Shown piece by piece: positions 61,771 to 64,000 of a stretch of DNA of 64,000 bases (its first letter is position 1; each line of letters opens with the position of its first letter). The DNA lies in NCBI GenBank assembly GCA_005406025.1, contig BGZK01000851.1:124001-188000 (forward strand), in the 5' to 3' direction. A program made the translations under genes and the position numbers. This stretch comes from Eumeta japonica. Lineage: Eukaryota; Arthropoda; Insecta; Lepidoptera; Psychidae. The notes under the pieces are model-generated. The model did no database searches, was not told where the DNA came from, and worked only from the letters and a program-made list of their open reading frames with translations.

Positions 61771-63973
61771 CTCGCAATCGGCTCGTAGGGGCGGCGTTAT
61801 GGTTGACCCTAATGGGCATGAGCAGATCACCCGGGGCGGCGGACACGGCCACGCCGCCCTTCACCACGCTGTACAAGTGGAAGCAGATCGATTTCGAATT
61901 CCCATCGCCCATGCACCGCCGGCGAGCCATCGTTACCGGGTATAAATTCGTTTAGTTTACCAGACTTGATGTTGAATAATATTATTCGATAGATTGATAT
62001 TATTGCGAAATAAGATCATAACGAAATAACAGAATAGGAACCCGCTTGATTATCAGTAAATAAGCGTCGTGATTTTTTACATTTCTTATGTATTTGATAG
62101 GTCAAAATACTCCCTATTAATGTAGAATTGTTGTATGCCTCAAACATGACATGTTAATGACTTTATTTTTATGATAATTTTTGACCTTGTTTACACTTGC
62201 AAAATGTACTTGCAGATCATATACTGGAATACGAACGTCGCTAACTTTGTTTTCTTTTGGCGATTAGTCCGTTAATAAGTTAAGGCAGCGAGTTAAAAGT
62301 GATAAAGATAATTTGTAATCCATTTTTATATCACGTTTATTGTTTTTTTGACGTGACAACGTCTTAAATTAGGTTGCGGCTGGGAGTCACTTATGAAAAA
62401 GTGTAACGCTCGGTAACGTAACGATGAGTCACCGAACGAGAGAGAGGCCCGCCGAATGCCTTGCGTCTCTCTCCCACTCAACTATGATCGGTCTGCCGCG
62501 CGCGCAGCACTAGAGAATTAGTGCATAGCTTGCAAATGTATTGCAAGTTATTGTATGTATATTTGTATATAAATACGTATGTATGTGTAAAGGTAAAAAT
62601 AAAATTTTGTTAATATGAAATTCAGTGCGAGATTCTTTGTATAAATTAATGTTTTAAATATAATTCTTTGTATAAATAAATGTTTTAAATTGTTACTATT
62701 ATTTCATCCTTCTTCCTACTATACGAATGAATATTCACATTAAAATGATTTTACCATTCAAAGTCGTTGTCACATAAAACTTTCGCCCGTATACCGACTT
62801 TACAGGCAACCAAATTTTTTTTATTGTATTATTGTTTTTAGGGTATACTGTTTACACTAGCTCAATCTTGGAATTTGCATATATTGGCAAATATGGTAAC
62901 AATATTTACGTACAAATAGTAAAAATATGTATAGTATGTGTAGTCAATTAAAATTTTTCGTTAAATACATAATAATGGATGTTTTGTGTCAAAACTCCTA
63001 GTTTTCGTTTTTTCAAAGGCATGTAAATAATTTTTAATGATGTATGTATGTATGACTCAAATTATAATTACCTATTGATTATTTTTAAAATTCAGTATTT
63101 TGTTTTCGGACAATTATTTTTTTGCGTATTTCAAAATGGCGTGCAATATGTTTGACTGGCTTCATTAAGTGGCTTTTCTTGTTTATATTTTCTTTGTTTT
63201 CTTTATTTTTACGTTACGAGTACTAAGTCGCAAAATATCTCGCTATGTATTCTGCCCTAGTCTTCGATTCAGATTATGATTTCATCCGCGATATTAATTA
63301 ATATCTGGTTACCTGTTCCGTTAGCGATAAATACGTTAAACAAAAACCACTACATTCATGTATGATGATAGCCAAAATTTGAACCTAGATTTGAGGTACA
63401 TACTGGCATAGAAATTATTGTATAATAAACTTCATTCCAAAGACAACCACCCATTTAAAATGCCATGGACGTCTCATGCAGACCATTCATACAAACAATC
63501 ACTGTATTCACCTCGATGATATAGGTGCATCGGATTACACGTATCTATATTTTTTTTCGAAATCGGCAAAATAATTGAACCCTGAAAACGAAGACTCACA
63601 TTTGCTTTTATTTATGCGTTTTTTTTTAAATTTATTTAGTGAAAATAATTATGCTTACAACATTTATTATATCACGAGACTCTTTCCCAAAAACAATTTT
63701 AAAGCATTTTTCATTAATTTCATTTCGTTCCCCATAACGATGCCGTTTTCGCAAAACTGTCTTCTTTCCTCTTTCTTCTGTACAGAAAATACATAGCGGA
63801 AAACGTCCTTCCGTTGGGGCTCGAGGTGTGGGGCTCGCGCGTTTGGGTGACCCTGCCGAGCTGGCGGCGCGGGGTGCCCGCGACCCTCGCCACCGCCCCG
63901 CGCTACCCAACTCCTGGTCACACCTCCCCTCCGCTCACGCCGTACCCGGACTGGCAGCACCACAGAGCGTTCG
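61771..63973 (+). CDS. Second Yellow/MRJP-family gene, 5' part only, cut by the window edge
   Basis: Two exons are visible: 61771-61939 (acceptor TTTCAG, donor GTATAA) and 63786-63973 (acceptor TACAG, donor GTGAGT). They join in frame as a Gly codon (GG|A). Exon A encodes a hydrophobic stretch (LVGAALWLTLMG), best read as most of a signal peptide, then LYKWKQIDFEFPS, the typical Yellow N-terminus. Exon B encodes ENVLPLGLEVWGSRVWVTLP, WRRGVPATLAT and PLTPYPDWQ, the family's first conserved block. Exon A starts two bases into a codon after an acceptor, so an upstream exon with the initiating Met should exist; I could not identify it. Starting at the internal ATG (61812) would break the signal peptide. 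The rest of the MRJP domain lies beyond base 64000. It is clearly a different paralogue from the gene at 17.6-30.7 kb and is possibly yellow-e-like, but unassigned. The second exon is very GC-rich compared with its surroundings. Intron 61940-63785 carries the second copy of the 450-bp repeat. Confidence 0.88.
62351..62813 (+). mobile_element. 450-bp non-autonomous repeat, copy 2, in intron of yellow gene 2
   Basis: It has the same orientation and ends as copy 1 (721-1170). Differences seen by eye are one extra A near 62400, one extra G near 62449, about 12 extra bases (CCCACTCAACTA) near 62472, two extra bases in a GCGC run, and CACATAAAA in place of CACGTAAAA near the right end. It lies in the first visible intron of yellow gene 2. 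Confidence 0.75.
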
Positions 63974-64000
63974 GTGAGTATACCATGGGATTATAATCGT

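Noticed and set aside
721..62813. Idea that the two 450-bp copies are the LTRs of one giant element
   Set aside because: They are 61 kb apart with normal genes between and lack TG..CA ends with a plausible target duplication.
63632..63963. Minus-strand Gly/Arg/Ala-rich frames over yellow gene 2 exon
   Set aside because: Antisense shadows of the GC-rich exon 63786-63973.

Overview
The window looks like nuclear DNA of a moth, most likely a silkworm-type lepidopteran. The genes have introns of 0.2 to 5 kb in AT-rich sequence, the two recognisable families are insect Yellow/MRJP proteins and a nuclear mitochondrial ATP synthase subunit, and short repeats typical of Lepidoptera are scattered throughout. 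There are no bacterial operons, CRISPR arrays or intact tRNA or rRNA genes. The species call is inference; no species-diagnostic sequence is present.

Three genes are well supported. (1) A complete six-exon Yellow/MRJP-family gene runs on the + strand from 17598 to 30669. Every splice junction keeps the reading frame and the predicted secreted protein has 449 residues. (2) The gene for the oligomycin-sensitivity-conferring subunit (OSCP, subunit O) of mitochondrial ATP synthase runs on the - strand from 34043 to 30872. It has three coding exons and 206 residues, and it converges tail to tail with the yellow gene, with about 200 bp between the stop codons. (3) A second, different Yellow/MRJP-family gene lies on the + strand from 61771 and runs off the right edge. 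Its first coding exon was not found and two exons are visible. The two yellow genes are therefore same-strand neighbours about 31 kb apart with ATPsynO between them, which fits the tendency of insect yellow paralogues to cluster.

Weaker gene candidates are a possible first exon with mitochondrial-presequence character (37549-37749), a coding-looking exon with a good donor site (39593-39857), and several orphan open frames.

Layout: 1-17.3 kb is intergenic, with a roughly 450-bp repeat (copy 1), a SINE-like tail, a decayed mariner transposase, a GC-rich island, a perfect 31-bp foldback, a tRNA-like SINE head and, just before the yellow start codon, a 167-bp hAT-type MITE with a perfect 8-bp target duplication. 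17.6-34.0 kb holds yellow gene 1 and ATPsynO. 34-61.7 kb is mostly repeat-rich intergenic DNA: foldback elements, a hAT-like MITE, TG-rich satellites, a LINE reverse transcriptase relic split by a roughly 1.07-kb insertion, and a roughly 715-bp element with long inverted ends. 61.7-64 kb holds the start of yellow gene 2, with copy 2 of the 450-bp repeat in its intron.

I saw no convincing new multi-gene system. The most useful leads are the MITE against the yellow gene 1 start, the near-identical 450-bp repeat pair, the nested LINE insertion and the family of tagged, period-6 pyrimidine-rich repeats.
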